From Lepisosteus oculatus (lineage: Eukaryota > Chordata > Actinopteri > Semionotiformes > Lepisosteidae), in the NCBI RefSeq assembly GCF_040954835.1, contig NC_090712.1, forward strand, positions 7,449,284 through 7,513,283: a stretch of 64,000 bases of DNA. The letters are read 5' to 3'. Below are positions 1 through 15,400 of this stretch, piece after piece. The position numbers and the translations under genes are program-made. How positions within the stretch are numbered: the first letter of the stretch is position 1; each line of letters begins with the position of its first letter. Below the pieces are notes generated by a model. That model did no database searches. It was given only the letters and a program-made list of their open reading frames with translations, and was not told the origin of the DNA.

Positions 1-357
1 TGTGAAATCCAAATGAATCCAAATGGTCATTTCTTTTCATAGGCAAAGAACTGCCAAGGAGAAAACCTATAAAACACATTGACCACTTCTGAGAGACAAA
101 TCTTTAAATAACCTGTCAACAAAATACTTTTGTAGTTTTAAATGCCTGTGGCTGTCAATTCTTAAATAATGGAACAGTTCCAGTTATGAATATATATATT
201 TTCATATTTTTCACGAGCCAAAGACAACCATTTTCAGTTTGCAATTTACGTTATTTTTTATTTGAACTGAACCCGAATTCTAACACCTCACTCCAGTTTG
301 ACATTGTCAACTGGAAAAACGGAAAACAAAATTACTTAGAAGCCACGCAGCACTTAC
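1..357 (-). other. TASP1 intron, left window edge
   Basis: Intron following coding exon 10. No further TASP1 exon and no repeat was recognised. Confidence 0.7.
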
Positions 358-468
358 CAATGAATTTATTTTGCATAGTCTCTAGCAAGGCATGATGAGC
401 ATCTTCATACTGCATGGCTGCTGAGCATTCCCTGGCAAGCATAGTGCGAACAAGGTGCTCCCCACAGC
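358..468 (-). CDS. TASP1: TASP1 coding exon 10 (last in window)
   Basis: Residues 290-326 plus one base: [14 protein letters not shown], then [16 protein letters not shown]. Acceptor tcttacag, donor GTAAGT. The remaining C-terminal exons are not in bases 1-357, so they lie outside the window. Confidence 0.96.
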
Positions 469-3400
469 CTGTAAGAGAAGAATGCTGTTCAGTGGTTTGT
501 ACACAAGACCCTGGAATGTCCTGAAGACTGCAAGCACACAAAGATGAACCAAGAGGTAATATACTATGATCTAATTTTAAGGAAAATGGCAAGGAATCAT
601 GTAAATTGGTTACATTTTAAAATCATTCTGTACTGTAACCCCTTTCCCTAAAAAGCTTTCCTACTGCGTAGTAATGTTATTTCAATCTACTTGAATGTAC
701 TTAAGTGTGCTTGATGTATTTGTTGTGCTAACCGTGCCAAATATCACAGGAATCAAACTAGCTGCCTTGCATTTTTTTTATGAGATTCATTTGCAGAAGT
801 TCAGTAAACACCCCTCTGAAAAGAATTTCAATTTTTATCTTCTATCTAGCATTAAAGTTCCAAAACATTAGGCTTTTTATTCTTTATCCAGCTGAGATGT
901 TTGGGCCATTCAAGCAAACATTCAAGAACATACTGTGGCTTTTTGAGTCTCTGATTTTTGACCATGGAACACAACAGAAATCTCATAAGAATTAAAGGCA
1001 ATATGACTTAAGGAATATGTACCCCTGAAAAGCTTCCTTTTTCTCTTCTTTAATGAAAAGCGCAGATTAACTCCAATCCCTCTAGTACCGCTTAACCCCA
1101 GAGAGGTCAAGAGCCAGTGTTTTCAGAAGTTTCTCGGCTTCCTTGGGTTAAATGAAGCCCTTTGCGCCATAAATCAGAGACACACCTGCTAGCATTTACC
1201 ACAAAGTTAGGCTCAACAGGTGTTTGCTTTACAACTGTACAATCTCTGGGAAAATAATGTCATATCTAGCATATATCATGGTTTAAGATGCTATTCTCTC
1301 TTTTTAAGACCATGATCAAACAAAGATGTAGGAAGCCAGCAAACAGCAACAGATGGGCTGAACAGATGACTCTTGGGGGGGAAAAAATAGCTCTCCCTTA
1401 CTTTAGAGAAACATCTTCCATTTTCTTAAACAAGGGCTTTATATAACCATTCAAACACTAATAACGTCTTTCAAACACAAGTGCGGGACACATTTCATAG
1501 CTGTCAACCCATAACCATCACATAATCCTTTGTTCGTAATTTAACGCAAAAGAGCAGATCTGCCATGCTTTCTTCACAGTGCACAGCCTGCAAGACATTT
1601 CTCAAAGCTAATTATGTCTAAAGGATATGAATATCATAATGTTAGCATACTGACTTGCAGAAAAACAAGAAGTCTTTAAAAAATCATTTTATTAAGTCAG
1701 TTGGATTTGAGTAATGGGGACTGATCATAAACTGTGATGAGTGTTTGTGCAGTGACCTCAGCGGTGAATTTTGTTGCAGCTTTAGTTTATATCTCAAGTA
1801 ATGGTTACAATGCTTCTCCAATGTACAAATCTATAAGCCTGCCAGTTTTCATTTTTTAACTTCTTTTCTTGGGACTAAGTAGACCATTTTTATACAGACA
1901 CATTATCCTCCTTATATCTCATAAAATGAAGATTTTCCTACAGGATGTATTTCTTTTTTTCCCCCGCAATTGTTAATTCTGAGCAAAGCAGATTCACAGG
2001 CTGACTATCAAAGGCATTCTGTATGGTATTCACCATTTCAAGACACAGGACACTGCATTGTCCAGCACACTGAAGGACCACGGCTCTTGCTTTTCACATA
2101 TGGCAGAGTTCACATCCAAACAATAGCAAGCTTGTTGAGCACAGAATACCAAACTAATGGGCCACAGAGCTAGAATCAATCTCTGTCGCCTCCAATCAAA
2201 GACCATTAGAAACTCGGTAACAGGCATGGGCTCTAGGTTATAAGCAAACAATGGTATTTCAATGTAAATCCCTGTTGCTGTTGCCAGGTATTACAAAAAA
2301 CAAAAACATGCTCTATAAAGCAAAAACAAAAATGAAATGGTGGTACTGGGTATCATAAATTAGCAAAAGAGGGGATGAAAAAATGTAAGGTATTATTAGT
2401 ACTGTTAACCTATTCACTGCTAAAGTGTGGTATGCTGAAGGAGTGTTTCTGGGGCTACAGAGCTGAATGATCACACACTGTTAATTAACTACTACTCGGT
2501 AAAATACACCAAAGCAAATCAGTAACAAAAGATATAAATGTATCACATAAACATATAAAGTGATTTTGAAAACTTACTCAACACATTGTTAAATATACAT
2601 CTTACTGTTAGATATTTGAAACGCACAAAAGCAATGCCAATTGAGGCAAAAATTGGGAAGAACCAGAAAGGGGGAAAAGGAGAATGGAACAAGCGTCCTT
2701 TGGAGCCAAAAGCAAAAAGCAACATAAAAAAACCTGCATTAGTTTGCCGTTGTTAATTTTCTAGATTATTATTGTTAGCCAGTTCTAATACAGTATAAGA
2801 CTCCATCCTGGAATCTTAACACTAGCTGGGCAAGAAACATTGCATAGAAAAGAGGTCACTTTTGCAGATTTAAAAAAAAAACATGTCAATCAAAGCTATA
2901 AATAAATCCGTACATTTGTGTGTATTTTTAAATATGTGCATGTAAAGTGGTCAAGTCTGGCTGCCCTCAATTACAGTAGCATTAGTAAACAGGGTAACCA
3001 CAGTATGAGGGTTCTTCAATCTTGTGGGCGTTAGAGCTGACAACCTGAGCAGTTTTATGGCTCCACTGGGGACGTCAATAATACTTAAAATGTCAAAACA
3101 ACAGTTTAATCAGAGTTTCAGAACTTTCCATTCACCACATAATAACCTACTGAAAATTCAGTTGCACTGCTACCAGTTTGCGCTGTTAATAGCTTGGCTC
3201 CAAGCTCCATGCTCCATCAAGTCACCTCCCATGTCTTCAACAGCTACACATACTGTATGAATGTTAAAGTGACAACACAATGCTCTCTTGGCCTTAAAAG
3301 GATATCATTTTCTTCTAGAAAAATCATCCTTTTGTTACAAGTATTTTAAGTAGATTGAGTAAAACTGCAAGGTCTCCAGATAAAAATTAAACTTTGTGGT

Positions 3401-6400
3401 AAAATTAGCATAAACAGTTTTTCATCCTTCTTCTTTCAAAAGAAACGCAACCGCACGTACTTAAATAAATTACTGAGGTTGCCAAGTTAGAGCAGTAGGA
3501 AGTTATGTTTTAAAAAAACTATGAAGTATCATGTTAATATTTTGACTTAAATTCTACTTACAATTATAGTTCAGGGATGTTTTGAAACATTTTTTCTGAA
3601 ACTGGTTTTCAGACAAAAAATATCAAGTGTCTGCTATTGGTTGGATTATTAAAAATGATGTTGATTAAATTAAATTAAATCAAGCTATTCATTTTTAGTG
3701 CCTGGATATATTAGTAAATTGTAAAATGATGAGTCATCAAATACAGCTTCTGGGATGGTTAACCTCAGTATTTAATGTCAGAAACTGTTTCTAACAAGTT
3801 GACAGTTAGAGGAGTAAAGATTGAACATTTAAAATCAAACGAACATTCAAATGTGGATGTGTAAACAAAACAGCAAAATTCAAATAAAGACTGAAGGTTC
3901 TCACATTGGTCATAATAAACACTTAAGTGATCATATCAAAATATACATCACGGTTTTTGTAGGCAATATATCAAGACTCATTGTACCTGTTTAGCCATCA
4001 CCAGCACTGATCGACAAGGAAGCACAAAAACAGTACCTCCAGGAAATTAACGGCAATCTGTTCTCATTGTAAGCTATTCATAATCAGGAAAAGGTTAATT
4101 GGATTGGTATCAACCTGGCTCTGTTTACTGTAAAAAAAGTCTTCTTTGCGGTCAAACCCACAGCAAGTTTATGGTGGGTTTCACAGCAAAACCTGCTTCC
4201 ACTTGCAATGCTGAGATGAAACTAGACATTGTTCATGTTGCGAGTGTGACCCCCGTCATGAGAAAAAAGAACAGCAATGCCAACGTCTCATCAATAAATC
4301 AAACTGCACAAGAGAACAAACAGCCCGTTCGAAACGCCCACAAGCACATCCATTTTCTGCTCTGACTGGAGTTTGCGCTGGGCGAAGCCAAGATCGAGAA
4401 ACGTGGCCCCTGGAGAGGAGAGGGCTCTGCTCAGCGTGTCAGAATGAAAATGATTGTTTTGCTGCTCTCCTTTTGATGGGGACGCCTTTCAAGTCAGGAA
4501 ATTAAAAACAGGTGGGCCGGGGAACACACAGCCATGCCCGCTGTCCCAGTGCACGCGTTTCCAATTTTGAAACATGAAAGAAACTCGTGTTGAAAGAAGG
4601 GACGACTAAATGAAAACCCATTTCTGTTTTCTGTGTTCCACATGCAAATGTTGCCTGGTTCCCGACAAAACTACTTAATTTATGATATATTCTTTCTTCT
4701 TTCCAAAATCGAGGAGCTCCTGGAAAAGTTAAAGCACTGATGATGGGAAGGTTAAAGTCAGACACAACAAATCAGTTATAACGCAGGAGGATATAAATCA
4801 TCTGAAGGGACTCAGAAAGGCAGACCAAGGCTTGGGGACATATACTGATCTTTTAATCAGAGCCATACCTCCTCATGTCCTGACACATAAGATCATTCTG
4901 TCAGCCGACAAGCATGCTGGGCTACCCCCCCATATCAGACACATATTTCAGTCCAAGGTGTATGTTCTTAGTGACCTGTGCCTTCAGGGCTGCTTGAGAT
5001 CAAAACAAGCAGGACAGCACGAGAGCCATCTGTGTTGATAAGAACTTAATCTTTACCTCCAGTTACTTGACAGGTCCTCAGGTAGTCATGACCAAGCAGT
5101 CTGATGCTGTCAAAGTTCAGCAGTGAGATAATCGATCACAAAGAAATAATAACAATAAATGACTAACATTACATCTGGTTTGATTACTGCGCATGATGAC
5201 TAAAATGTAATGATAATGATGCCCTTCGGACATTAGGGGGTGCGTGAAGCATTGGCTCCAACATTGAAAATTGTAACTTTTCACTTCCGTTCTGTACAAA
5301 AGCCCTCATTGTTTTACTAGGTGACTGGTTGTAAAATCTCCCCACAGCACAAGGGATTTTTTTCAACAAAATCAAAAGGCTCCCCCTCTTTACAAGGTGT
5401 CAGGAAAGCATAAGTACTGTAGTGGTTTGTGCTTTTTTGTCAAGCCACACCGGCTCAGATGTGGCACCTATAGAGACAATCATGGATAATTAAACTTTCT
5501 ATTAAACACTTAATAATCGCACTATTCACCAGGACTCACACATAGTTTATCATACAATGATCAACACTTAATATTCCTTAAGGAGAGGCAGTAGTGTTTT
5601 CTTTAAGACTCAAGGCCATATTTTTAGGCTTGATAAAAATCCTCCTTGATGTCAGACGCTGAAAACAAAATGCACAAAGTTGCTCAAGGTTGAGACAAAG
5701 TTAACACACACACTCAACATTTTGCAAGTATTTTTCCGCCAGCACGAAATATTATTTTTACTGGCTATCCACAAACGGCAAAAGTAAAGGTTTTAAACAG
5801 GACATGTGTTCTTTTAAACATACACATACAGTACATTCTGTATAATGGGATTCCTTTAGTGTTTTCAGCTAAAATGATATTAAGGGAACAATCTTTATTC
5901 ATGTGACAAATTCAGTTCTACTGAAACATACAGATGAGTGTGAAATAAGCTCCAGGGGTCCACTGAAATGCATAAAAAACTTGTTTTTGCTTATAAAGCA
6001 TACCCAATAAGCAACTGGCTCAAGGAATGAAAACTTCTTTAATTATGATACAGCCAGAAAAGCTGCAAGAAAAGAATGGCTCAGTAATATCTTTAGTGCC
6101 AACCCTGTGCAGAGTGCAGTAATTCAAACACAGTGTAAAACACAAACTAGAACATCAAAACTATGCTGCTGTGTTACACCAAACCCCTAAAGAGGTAAAA
6201 GGTTAAATATCCATTGCATTTAGATTCTGAAGTCCTTGGATTGATAATTGGGTACTTGTGAAAAAAACTGGAAATGGATGAAAAGCACAGTCAGATTAAC
6301 AGGGATGTAGCTATACACATCAGTAAATCGGCATAGATGAGAACTAGGTACATTGCTAGCATTTTATATCTGGGAAGAGCAGCACGTGTGAACATGTTCT

Positions 6401-9400
6401 GGATCTTTAGTATTAGTATAGTATTCAATAGTTATAATATTCAGCTATTTCATAATTTAATATTTTAATAAACAAGACAAGATCCTTACTTGTCTCTATT
6501 TTATTTCTCAGCTAAGTTCTTAGACACAATATTTACAGGCTCAGCTTGCAGACGATCTAACCATATTTTCTTAGACAAAGTCATCACAGGGTATGTCTCC
6601 TGTATTACACTGCTGGTGAAAAGCAAATATTTTCTTTAATCTGAAGAGAGATCTCTTTGCAATAATATTAATTTATCAAGTTTCATAGTGAGGAAAGTAA
6701 AATGTTACAGAAAGTCCTTACCTTTACTTAAGCTGAAACAAGCTATAATGTACTTTCTTTCACAAAAGTAGCCAAGAGTGTTCAGTGAAGTGTTTTAGAG
6801 AACACAGATTTGTAATTGTTAATGTGTACTTTTTTCCAGTCTCCTTTAGACTGCGGTTTCCATTTTAAACCTTTAGACATAAAGAGGTATTTCTTATGCA
6901 GCCCAAAAGCCAAGAAAATTAAGATGTTTAAAAAATACCTGAATCTATTGCAGAATTTTTTTTTTAACAAGCTTCATTATATATACATAAAGTTTATTTA
7001 ATAACTATTTTACAAACGTAGGCATTATTGGAATGTATAAATCAAAAGTCTCACATGAAGGGGTTAATGTATTGGCAGGTGTTGCAGATGGGAATGTCAA
7101 ATGCAGACACCCACTTGAGAAATACTGAGTCTTGCAGGAAGTTTGTATATTGCATCTGCTATTGTTGCATCTGCTAGTTAACACTGATGACCAAATCCAT
7201 TTTAAAATGTAAACCGACAGGATGAAAGTAAAGAAAGTAGGTGGGTCTTCCTGCATCTCCATTTTACCTTCTTTGCCCCTGGTATGCAAAGCCATCAGCT
7301 TTTGCACTCAATTGTGTGCCTCACGCACTATGCTGACAAAACTAAAATATTTCATTAAAAAAAATGTGTCTCAAAACGATTAAATAAATGCAGCTTTACC
7401 CAATTATTGAACTGGAAACTATCTTGTTTTTTGCCAAACACGGAAAGATACAGTATCATTCCAACAGTTAATAATGAGCACATGAATGATCAAACAGTAA
7501 GAAATCAAAGGGCCACAATGCTTAAGAAAGAGTACAATATTACTAGTCCCTTTTTGTCACATTTATGACAAAAGATACTTATGACTTCAGATTCTGACTT
7601 CAATTCTGTATGGCAATTCAGATATGCCATACAGAATTGTACTGGATCTTGACCAGTAAGCCACAGATCATTCTCGAGTCAGGAAAAGACATTCAGTGTT
7701 ATTCTCATGACCAAAGGAAAATCCAAGCATCCTAAGATTTGTGTTATGTTGTGCTATGACTTAACACCCCATATCCAATCTTATGGGGGACAACAGTACA
7801 ACATCCATACATTTTCAATAGTTTTCAACCTGTGCAGATGTTGTAAATTGGTTCATGTTTATTTAAGTCTCTAACCAGTCCTCTGTCTTCTCTGTTCTGA
7901 TAACAGAAGTGCAGGACATTTGAACATACTAAATAATTCTTTTCTAGTCTTGTTTTCAATGTTCGCATTTGAGTTTTGTGTCCCAACCAGCTATAGAGTC
8001 AAGACTATTATGTTCCATCTCACTATTCAAGTCCTCACTGGTCAAGAAACAATCATTTTTTCTCTTTAAAAGCCATCCTCAGCATTTTGTTAACTTACAA
8101 ATCTTAGTCAGATCTATTCAAAGACTTACTTTATTTTTTAGGTGAAGAAAGAAATTCAAAATTCTTGCATAACCCACGCATAGAGGTTTTCTTCAAACTC
8201 ATACATCAGCTTTAACAGTACTGTGTAAATGAGAAGATGCACAAATACCTGAAGTACTCACAGCTGTGGAGTAAGTATTCAAGTTTCCTGCATTTTCAGC
8301 CCAGCAACCACATCCATAATGAGCTGCCTAAGAAACAAAGAATATATTATTCTAGGCATAATGCACAAATCATTACTTTGGGTAATGAGTGTATCAAGGG
8401 TAATCACAAAAAATGTGATGAGTTATTGAGTCACAGGGGAATTACTATTTCTTTTACATTTTTACACAGTTTTGTACCTATGGGTATGTGTGCAGAAGCA
8501 TCAAGCATAAATAAGAAGATACATAAATAATACATAAATGAGCTAAATTAATTTACCATTATTTCCATATGCATTAAAATGGTTTTTGGACAGGGTAGAA
8601 TAAGGTGACAAGCTTCATACTGGTTGAGAGCCTTTAAACCCCTGCAGGGGAAATCCGATGTCCAGATGTACTGTCAACTGGGAACAAGGGGCAGTACCTG
8701 ACCAACTCGGCCTGCATGCTTCATTGCTAAGCCTCCACTGGAAACAGCTGCAGCCACATTTCCTTCATGATCCACCACTATCGCCCCCACAGTATCCAAA
8801 GACCCTGAGTCATTCTCCTGCAGAAGATTCAGCCATCAGCTTACATAGACAAAAGGAAAATCAACACAGCAGCAAACACAGGGTGGTGCAAAAGCTAGAA
8901 ACAAAGCAAAAAGCTTTGAAAGACACTCTGTAACATCTATGAATTTCAAAATCTTGTTTATGTATGCCTTCCTTTAACAGTAGCAAATGAGACTAATGTT
9001 TCACCTAAGTAGCTTTACATTTGTCAAAACCAAAGAACTGCCTTTCTATTAAAAGAAAATTTAGAATGACTGAACTGCTAATGCAGGACAGACTTTATGC
9101 TTGGATACCAGAAATATAAAACATATTGAGCCCTCTCTAGTGGGCTTTAGAAACACTCAAAACAGCTACCAACCAGTCCTTATCAGATACTCCAGGCTAA
9201 CTGTGTCACTGTTATTGTAAGAAAAGTATTTTACATTCTCCAATCCCAATGTACAGAGTTCAGGTTCTCGTCTGAATATTATGTGTGAAACTTTTTCTTT
9301 CTCCAAACAGCCATTGAGCCTTTATGCCAACACTAAGCTAATCTCGCCCTCAAAGCCGAAAGGGTCTTGTGGTTTTCACATAACCTGAAGTGTTCAGTTA

Positions 9401-12400
9401 ATTCTACTAATTTACTTATCAAAACTGTTTCTGTACACTACCTGAGCATTTGCAAAGCCAAAGACAAAACACAATCCATGCAGCTTCTAGATCCTCAAAA
9501 GGCTGAGCTATTTCCAAGGACAGTATGATTGTTGCTGCTTGCCTTTCTCATTTTGCCCTGGGATCAGCCCTGTCCTGTTTTTACTTCCTAAAGATTACTG
9601 CTCGATCTGGTACATTAAGAGCTCGGATCCAGAATATTTTCTCTGCTAAGTGTCTCACTGCTTGTGCAGCTCATAGAAGGGAAACAAGACTAACCCCAGG
9701 GAAAACAAGCCTGGCAAGGCAGAAGGTAAAAGAGCTTAAGTAAACAGCAATCAATATTTTATGCTTTAACAAAAGCATGAGTAAAAGTCACAAGGTCTTG
9801 CTCTGGGCACATAACTCTTTGAGGAGTGAAAGATACTTAAAACAAAATAAGTAGTAATCATGACAGATGTGACAAAACTTTGCCACCCTTTACACACAGA
9901 AAAGGTCATGATTTGGATACAACCTGAGAGTATTTTTCTTTCATTTTTAGGAACTTTTTTAAATTAATTCATTAATTTGATACTTCTAAGAAGCCACTTG
10001 GACTAGATACATGCAAAAAGTAATACAAAAAAGTAATTGAACAACAAAGAAAGAAATCACACTTACTCCACTATAAGGCAACAAGGGTACAATAATTTAA
10101 TTAATACATTATCATCTGCATCTAGTTGAGTTATACAGTTAAATATTGTTAACCTCAGCAACCCACAACTTTCCTTTTCACTAAGACGTCAGTTTTCTTT
10201 GTCAAATGTAAAAAGAGCAATTAACAGAAAAAAAAATATTGAGCTGTTTTTTTGTAAAAAATACGACGATGTTTTTCAGAGTTCACCTGTGTGTCTTAGG
10301 CTAAAATACAATCCTTGCATACGTTTCAAATTAGTGAATCCAAAAACAAAGCTTAAGAATAGGCTGCTCATCAAAAACACACTTCAGCTAATTTTGTTAT
10401 TGGATGGTACATAACACTGGGGTGTCCATGTCTGCCAATGCATATGGAACAGGTGCTGTTCTTCTGGTTAAATAGAAAGAGTCTAATCAGAAAACAAAAT
10501 GTTTTTTATATCTTGGCTAACGCTGGCATTCTTAAGGGAAAAAAAATTATACTGCACAAAAATCAAAAACAGGCTAGCTGTAATCACAATTTATCATGCA
10601 ATCCACAGCACACCCCTTAATAAACTTATTACACAAAGGGTCGGGTTCTTTGAAAGTTGGTAGTTTTAATCTTTTTTCAACATGCTGAAAGGGATAAGGC
10701 TGAAGGCCTGGAAAAAGTAAGACGTGTCTCCTCGTCTGTATAAAATTTTTTAAGTGCCTTCTATGTTCACTGAAGCTAAAAATACTGTGTTGTACTGAGA
10801 TGTGTCCACACTCCTTGTCCCCCAAACTACATTAGATGGTGGAGGAGGTTAAATATACATTATATTTAAATGTATACAGGGACATTTCTGCTGTATTCCT
10901 TACATCCTGTAAACTTATGAAATCCTTACAAAAACTGTTAAGACTGACACCTAAGGCCCTGCCCCATCATCCTTGTCGCCTTTTGAACTCCTTGTCTACT
11001 ACTCAGTAGGCTGCCTGACACAAGGTTTTGGCTTTTTCTTACCTACACTGCAAAAATGGACACACAGTTTTCACTGTATTCAGCATAACTGCACTACTTG
11101 TATATATTGTATACACCATGGACACATAGCAGCTCTATTCATATTGAGTTTTATTCAATTTCTATTACATCTATTATTATGTAACCTTATTTTCGTAACC
11201 TCAATGATTTTTGTGTTTTTGTGAATTTTGTGATTTGTGTCACAATTTTGTCACAATCGCTTTTCCGCAAGCTTTTTGTGAGCTCGCAGAAAATACATTT
11301 CATTGCCAGCAACTACTGCTGCATGCTGTATTGTTGTGCATTTGATAAATAAACTTTGATTTGATTTGATTTAAATACATGAAGTTTGAAGGAGTGGGGG
11401 CTGGAAAGGGGCACTTAACACATGACCCTGGTGACAGATTTAAGAAGGTGAGGACAGCAGAGGGGAAAGAAATTGAGAAATTAAGCACTGAAAAATGACA
11501 AGTGACCAACTTTAAGTCTGAACCCAACACAAGACAGGCTATAATCGCAATGCCTGACTCTATGACTGTCCATGTTCCTTTTCTTTAATGCAGCACTGCC
11601 AGATTCTGTCAGAACCAGTTTAGAAACCGAGATATGTTGCAGCTCTTTTTTTATTCCTTGGCTGAATGAATTCCTTATTAAAAATGTACTCTTTTCAAAT
11701 ACTGCGACATAACAGGAAACCATGAAAATGCTGCCAAGCTATTTCTAAGGATGTATTTATAATTAGTCTACTGTGCCACCATTGTTACATAAAAAGGGAA
11801 AAAAATGAAAACTGTAAATTTCTTCTCCATTAATGAACATCCCTTTGTCATAGAAAAGGCTTTCAAAAATACCATTAAAAAGGTATGTATATATATTATT
11901 GCTAGGACAAGTAGTAAATTCTGCAATTGCCATAAGGGGCTTAATGACAGAGGCTTAGCAGAATTTTTCAAAATGTTTCTTTTCAGTAACTAAGCTAAAT
12001 GGCTGCCACCCTTGTAGACATTAATAATGCATCTTTAACTCATAACTATCTGGCTGCCAAATATTCAGTCAAGATGAAAGACACAGATCCTTCAAGGATT
12101 TGGTTTTTTATTCCAAATTTACTTCCAAAGTAAAGAAAAATGAGCAAATCCATCAAAGATAAACTTGCAAAGTGCAAGGCTTTTAGTGCAGAGGAAAAAA
12201 TCTCCTGTTTTTAAAGCTGATTGTTCATACCATGCGAATACAACTGAGGAATTCCTACTTTAACTTACTGAATCCCTAGCACAATACTACCTCTTTCGTT
12301 CACAGCGCTTCCTTTTAAAGACCTTAAAAAGCTCAGACGTGGCCTGGGAAGCCTTGTGTTTGTCTTTCCAGTTGAATAACAGTACTGGTTGAACTTTATA

Positions 12401-15400
12401 CAGGCTCCTATTATGATTTAATCTTTAAGATTTATAGTTAATAACCCGTGAACGACCTCTGCCTAATTTATTAAAAGCCATCGCCCATACGGCCACATTT
12501 CATCCTGCAGGACCACACAGATATCTAGGATAAAGGTAAACCTAGCAGTGTGAGACACAAGCATTTGCGCCACCTCGCACAGCACCGCTCTATCTATACA
12601 CTTCAATTAACTGACATTCGGAGCAAAAACGATCCAGAAGCCTCACAGAAAGGCCGTTTCTTTGATGTTTAAATTTACCTCTCGCCCAAAAAGAAAAGTA
12701 ACATGATTAACTATGATACGGTGAAGAATTTACATAATAATTTCAAGATGGTGAATGAAAGGGGAAGCCATGAAAAGGGGGGGAAAAAAAAGATTGATAC
12801 CCACAATACACTTCAAAGAATACATAACACAGTCTTCGTTCTTTGTGTAACCCACACAGAAGGCTGCAGCTTTAAATTTGTTCCTCTCGGTGAAACTGTA
12901 CTTGCCACCAGAGCACTCCTAATTGTTCCACAGATGGAATTAGAGGTAACAGGAGCTGTATATGGTGACATCAGTCTGAGGATACAGCAGACACTTGTGC
13001 AACTACTGTGCAAAACCAAATCCGCCTATCTAATACGGAAGTGCTTCTGTCATATTTAAACAAATAATTGTGATAAGATCAAACATGTTAACAACTTGTT
13101 ACATTGTCGGCAATCTGTTTAGTGTGATGATTCACTAAAGAGAGACTTTAAAATCCAAAATAAAATCCAATAGTCCATAAAAGATCTCCCTGGAAGCAAC
13201 AAACAATGGACCAATGGGATGAAAAGGCCCACAGCACAAACTGACACCATGTTGCAATACAACACATGCAGTTTTCACAAACATCTGTTCAAGAAAATGC
13301 ATTGAACTAAGGAGGTTCTCGTTTTCATGAATCCTAGTACTTGTAGATAACGGTATGAATCTGAAACAAGCTTTTGTAAAGGGTGTAAAACTACATTATC
13401 TTTGGTCAATGTATGCCACACAAAGAAAATATCTAGAAGTCCCAACCCTAAGAAGAGAAAGAATGAAAGTCACTGGCTTTCCCTTTTTCACAACATTGTA
13501 TTTTCTTTTCCTTAAAAAATAAATGAAGTATCTTTCCATTTATTATATGTGCATTCAGAAAAAGGTCTTAAAGACATATGGTACAGCATGCATGTCATCA
13601 GAGCTAGGGAAGAACACTTTTGCTAATATAAAAGTCTTCTCCAATCACAACCCTAAACTCTTCTAAATTTTAAGTACACATTTAAACTTTTATATGAGAC
13701 TGGAGCATGTTATATCTATATCCGTACATGGCATATATTTGAAATGTCTACTTTTGGAGCTATACCATTTGGCTTTCATTGTAATCATATTCAGAAGTTT
13801 TCCTTACTGAAAAAAAAAAGTGTTTCAGCGCTTAGATTTTGGGCAGCTTTAATAATGTATTTAACTACTTCTGAAGTAAGCATTTTCAGGGAAGCATTTT
13901 AAAATGGATGAGGTTCACTTAAGCTATCAGCACATGAGCTAAGCACTGGCAAAATTAATGCTGGCAAGCTGGAATTCTGCTTATCTTACGCATAACAATT
14001 TGACTGCACAGTTTTTCTCAATTTTTTAAGGCTTCTGATCAGCAACTTTCAGTTAAGCTTCTGCTGAATATAGCACTCCTCAGCATTGCGTAAGGATGCC
14101 ACCAAGTGACTTTTGCAGGTATACCTCATTTCTCAGTCACATACCTAGCTCTGTGGTCAGGAGTGCTTGAGTAGGTGGTAACGGGGACTCACAGCTTTGG
14201 CCTTCAGACACTAAAATGCCTCAATAGAAATATTTTCATAAGCATTCAAACGTAAATCACAATAGCTGTAAACCAGCAGACTGATTATTCGTTTGTGTGG
14301 CTGTTTATTTCCAAATCATTTGGTTTTTTTCTGTAATTACAAATAATTGAAGTCTTTCCTCCCACGTAACTACTGGTCACCAGTTGGTGGTTTGGTTCTC
14401 ATGCACATTTGGCAGGAATAAATTAGAGGACTCCACATTTCAAGATGTATGCTTTTATCTTGAAAGCGGAAGCAGAACAGTGCAATAATGTAAAGATGAA
14501 TACAATCATTAAGGCTACATTTAAAAGGTAATATAAAATAGAATACAGCATATTACAGTTGTGGTCAAATTTTGTCAAGCAAACAAATTAATCTTGCTAA
14601 AAAAGGTCTGTTTATGATGCCTCTATGCTCACTCCTCAAAGACTGAACAAGTAAAGCAGCATTCAGCAACTTCTATAATACAGCAAAATTCTTAAGATAC
14701 AGTATTCCTTAGTCACTGCTGAATATCTAATGATATTTTTAGAAAAAGCATTTGTGGATAACATCAGTAAAAAAGCTTATATTCCACATTTACTGGGGGA
14801 ATCTAACATAAATCCATTTAAAAATATTTTAAAAAACAGGCTAAAACTAATATTTTATATATCTAAAACTAATTTTTTATCACTATTTTCTTTTAATTTT
14901 TAGATCCTAAGATTTTTTGGACTGATTTGTTTAGTTCTATTGCTGCTTTCATTGGTAGAACAAATAACAAACAGGGTTATATAGGCTTAATAAAGGGTTT
15001 ACTTATTTGCATTTGTCTATCAAAGCATTTGCAAAAGGATGACATCAAACAAAAATTAGCCTCTACTTTTCCCAACACTACTGCAAGCCTGTTTCATTTG
15101 ACAGGCAGAATACATGAATTACTAACGTTTTCACTTGATTGTCTTCTTTTCTTTGTCTGTATGAATTCAGTTTCCACCTTTTCTGCCAACTCCATCTTCC
15201 GCTTGTTCCTCTTAAATGCTGACAAACTAAACTCTATGTGAGACAAAGAAAGACATTTTGGTATGGCATAAATATCATTTAACTTTTCTTCCATTTTTTC
15301 AAATGCACTTTGTCGATGCCAGCAACGGTAATCAATTAACTGTTTCGGATATACTGTTTGCTTCAATACAAACTTTCAGATTTATAACTGAATCACAAAC

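Noticed and set aside
12703-13059. 118-residue open frame
   Set aside because: Intronic to TASP1, on the opposite strand, no motif, and an overlapping minus-strand frame is equally open.
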